Assembly: GCA_014773175.1 (NCBI GenBank)
Contig: VXCM01000962.1
Coordinates: 124,001 to 188,000 of the forward strand
Length of the DNA: 64,000 bases
Direction of reading: 5' to 3'
From: Lucifuga dentata
Taxonomy: Eukaryota > Chordata > Actinopteri > Ophidiiformes > Bythitidae
Shown: piece by piece, positions 62,861 to 64,000 of the stretch
How the letters are laid out: every line of letters starts with the position of its first letter
Numbering within the stretch: position 1 is the stretch's first letter
Position numbers and translations under genes: made by a program
Notes under the pieces: model-generated
Database searches by the model: none
What the model was told of the DNA's origin: nothing
What the model saw: the letters and a program-made list of their open reading frames with translations, nothing else

Positions 62861-64000
62861 CTGCTGCCATCTTTACATTTATGCACAAAATCTTTTAGTA
62901 TCTTTCTTCATCTAGCCTTTCTTCTTGTCTGTAGGTTCTTAAAATCTAAAACTGTCATATATTATCTAAAAATATAATTTTAAATCTCTTGTTTTAATTT
63001 TTAGATTAAAAATGTTATGTATTGTAGATTCTTTAAGCTGCTGCAGTACATCTGTTGTGGCAGGCTTGCAGTTTTTCATCTTATTGTCTGTTTTTATGCA
63101 TCTTTCTCTTGTACTCTAACTCGTACAAAAGGTCTTAAAAATCTTAAAGTACTTTTGCAGTGGGTTAATGATCTATGGATGTTAAATTATTCTTCTGTTT
63201 TACTCCTTGTAAATTACTCTGAATAAGCACATCAGATAGAGCAATGGAAATAAAAAAAATGGAAATTAGTTTGTTTTGCCAGCCAAGTACAGTAAGCTCT
63301 ATTCAGAATAAGACGACGGTGCTCTAATAGATTGATTATGGATTTGTCAAGGATTGTGGAGGTTTTTTTCTATTTCCAGCACAAAACCATGAGCTGATGA
63401 CATTGAACACCATAGGCGGTGCTCCTGTGTGCCACCAAAACAGCATGTGGTCAAGGTGAACGTTGGAGCAGGAGGAAGAGGAGTGGAGTCATTCACTTAA
63501 CACTGCAGAGCAGGTGCAGCATAGTTGTGTCTGCTATGAGATGAAAACTGTTTTAATCTCAGATTGCTGCAAAATTAGACTTGTGCATAGGCTTAATGTC
63601 ACATTAACTGATTATTGCAATCCTATGTTACATAGGTGGTCAATTACTGAACACGTGTACTGATTTATCATAATCAGTATAAGCCTGATACTGTAATTTA
63701 AAGTGCTTTGTAGTGCTTTGTTTGTGTCGCTCATGTTAATCTTTTCATCAGAAATTAATAGACTAGATGCATCATATTTTTTTAAGAGGACTGATCCTTC
63801 CATCAGCATTAGTGTTTTTCTTGTCATTCTTGTAACTGTAGTAAAGCTGAGAGGAATATAAAGTAGGGGAAATCCAGCAGAAAAAGATTCTGACTAGAAT
63901 CAGTCCTAGCTGGGGGTGTATGTTGTTCTAGAGAGAAATTATGTGCATATTTAACAAAAAAAACGATCTTTAAAACTCAAAACTAAAAGGTGCAGGGATA

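Larger units (their letters stand above)
54977..64000 (+). other. med13l intron 2 (to window edge)
   Basis: No further med13l exon is visible. Contents: a fold-back element (55986-56373), a GT microsatellite (58119-58148), an interspersed repeat tail (58740-58845), an A-N-A join (61151-61190), a CA microsatellite (61376-61430) and a LINE fragment (about 62266-62860). The rest is AT-rich unique sequence. Confidence 0.65.

Overview
This window is nuclear DNA from a vertebrate, almost certainly a teleost fish. The genes have GT-AG introns and vertebrate-type products, the non-coding DNA is full of CA/GT, CT and pentanucleotide microsatellites, and there are several short terminal-inverted-repeat DNA transposons and decayed LINE fragments of the kind common in fish. 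I see no prokaryotic operon, CRISPR array, provirus or integrated virus. Thirteen single-N gaps occur. At least seven are bracketed by exact 62-67 bp direct duplications, the signature of contig ends that overlap but were never merged.

Layout from left to right: (1) 639-3687 (+), the 3' three coding exons of a WW-domain-binding protein 1 family gene (wbp1); its first exon lies off the left edge. (2) 3688-13135, a tail-to-tail interval with the presumed wbp1 3' UTR and several transposon copies. (3) 13136-17481 (-), a complete eight-exon L-type lectin cargo receptor gene, lman2l, 355 codons. (4) 17482-18227, a compact head-to-head promoter interval. (5) 18228-23181 (+), a complete four-exon mtfp1 gene, 165 codons. 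(6) 25923-26530 (+), a three-exon gene for a 138-residue single-pass membrane protein that I do not recognise. (7) About 26.6-37.1 kb, intergenic DNA with stretches that look like conserved non-coding sequence, followed by a CpG-rich promoter region at about 37.1-38.3 kb. (8) 38923-38994 and 54739-54976 (+), coding exons 1 and 2 of med13l (Mediator kinase-module subunit), separated by a 15.7 kb intron. Intron 2 runs off the right edge.

The genes do not form a pathway: they are a WW-domain ligand, an ER lectin, a mitochondrial fission protein, an unknown small membrane protein and a transcription co-regulator. The most interesting non-coding features are a family of TTAA-flanked inverted-repeat elements (seven complete copies plus fragments), one of which has become a long palindrome; a chain of upstream ORFs before the med13l start, the last ending in an ATGA overlap with the main ATG; a CT-rich pentanucleotide satellite acting as the polypyrimidine tract of med13l exon 2; and a perfect 20-bp-stem hairpin in med13l intron 1. 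No exotic undescribed system is evident. The best candidates for something new are the unrecognised membrane protein and the TTAA element family.
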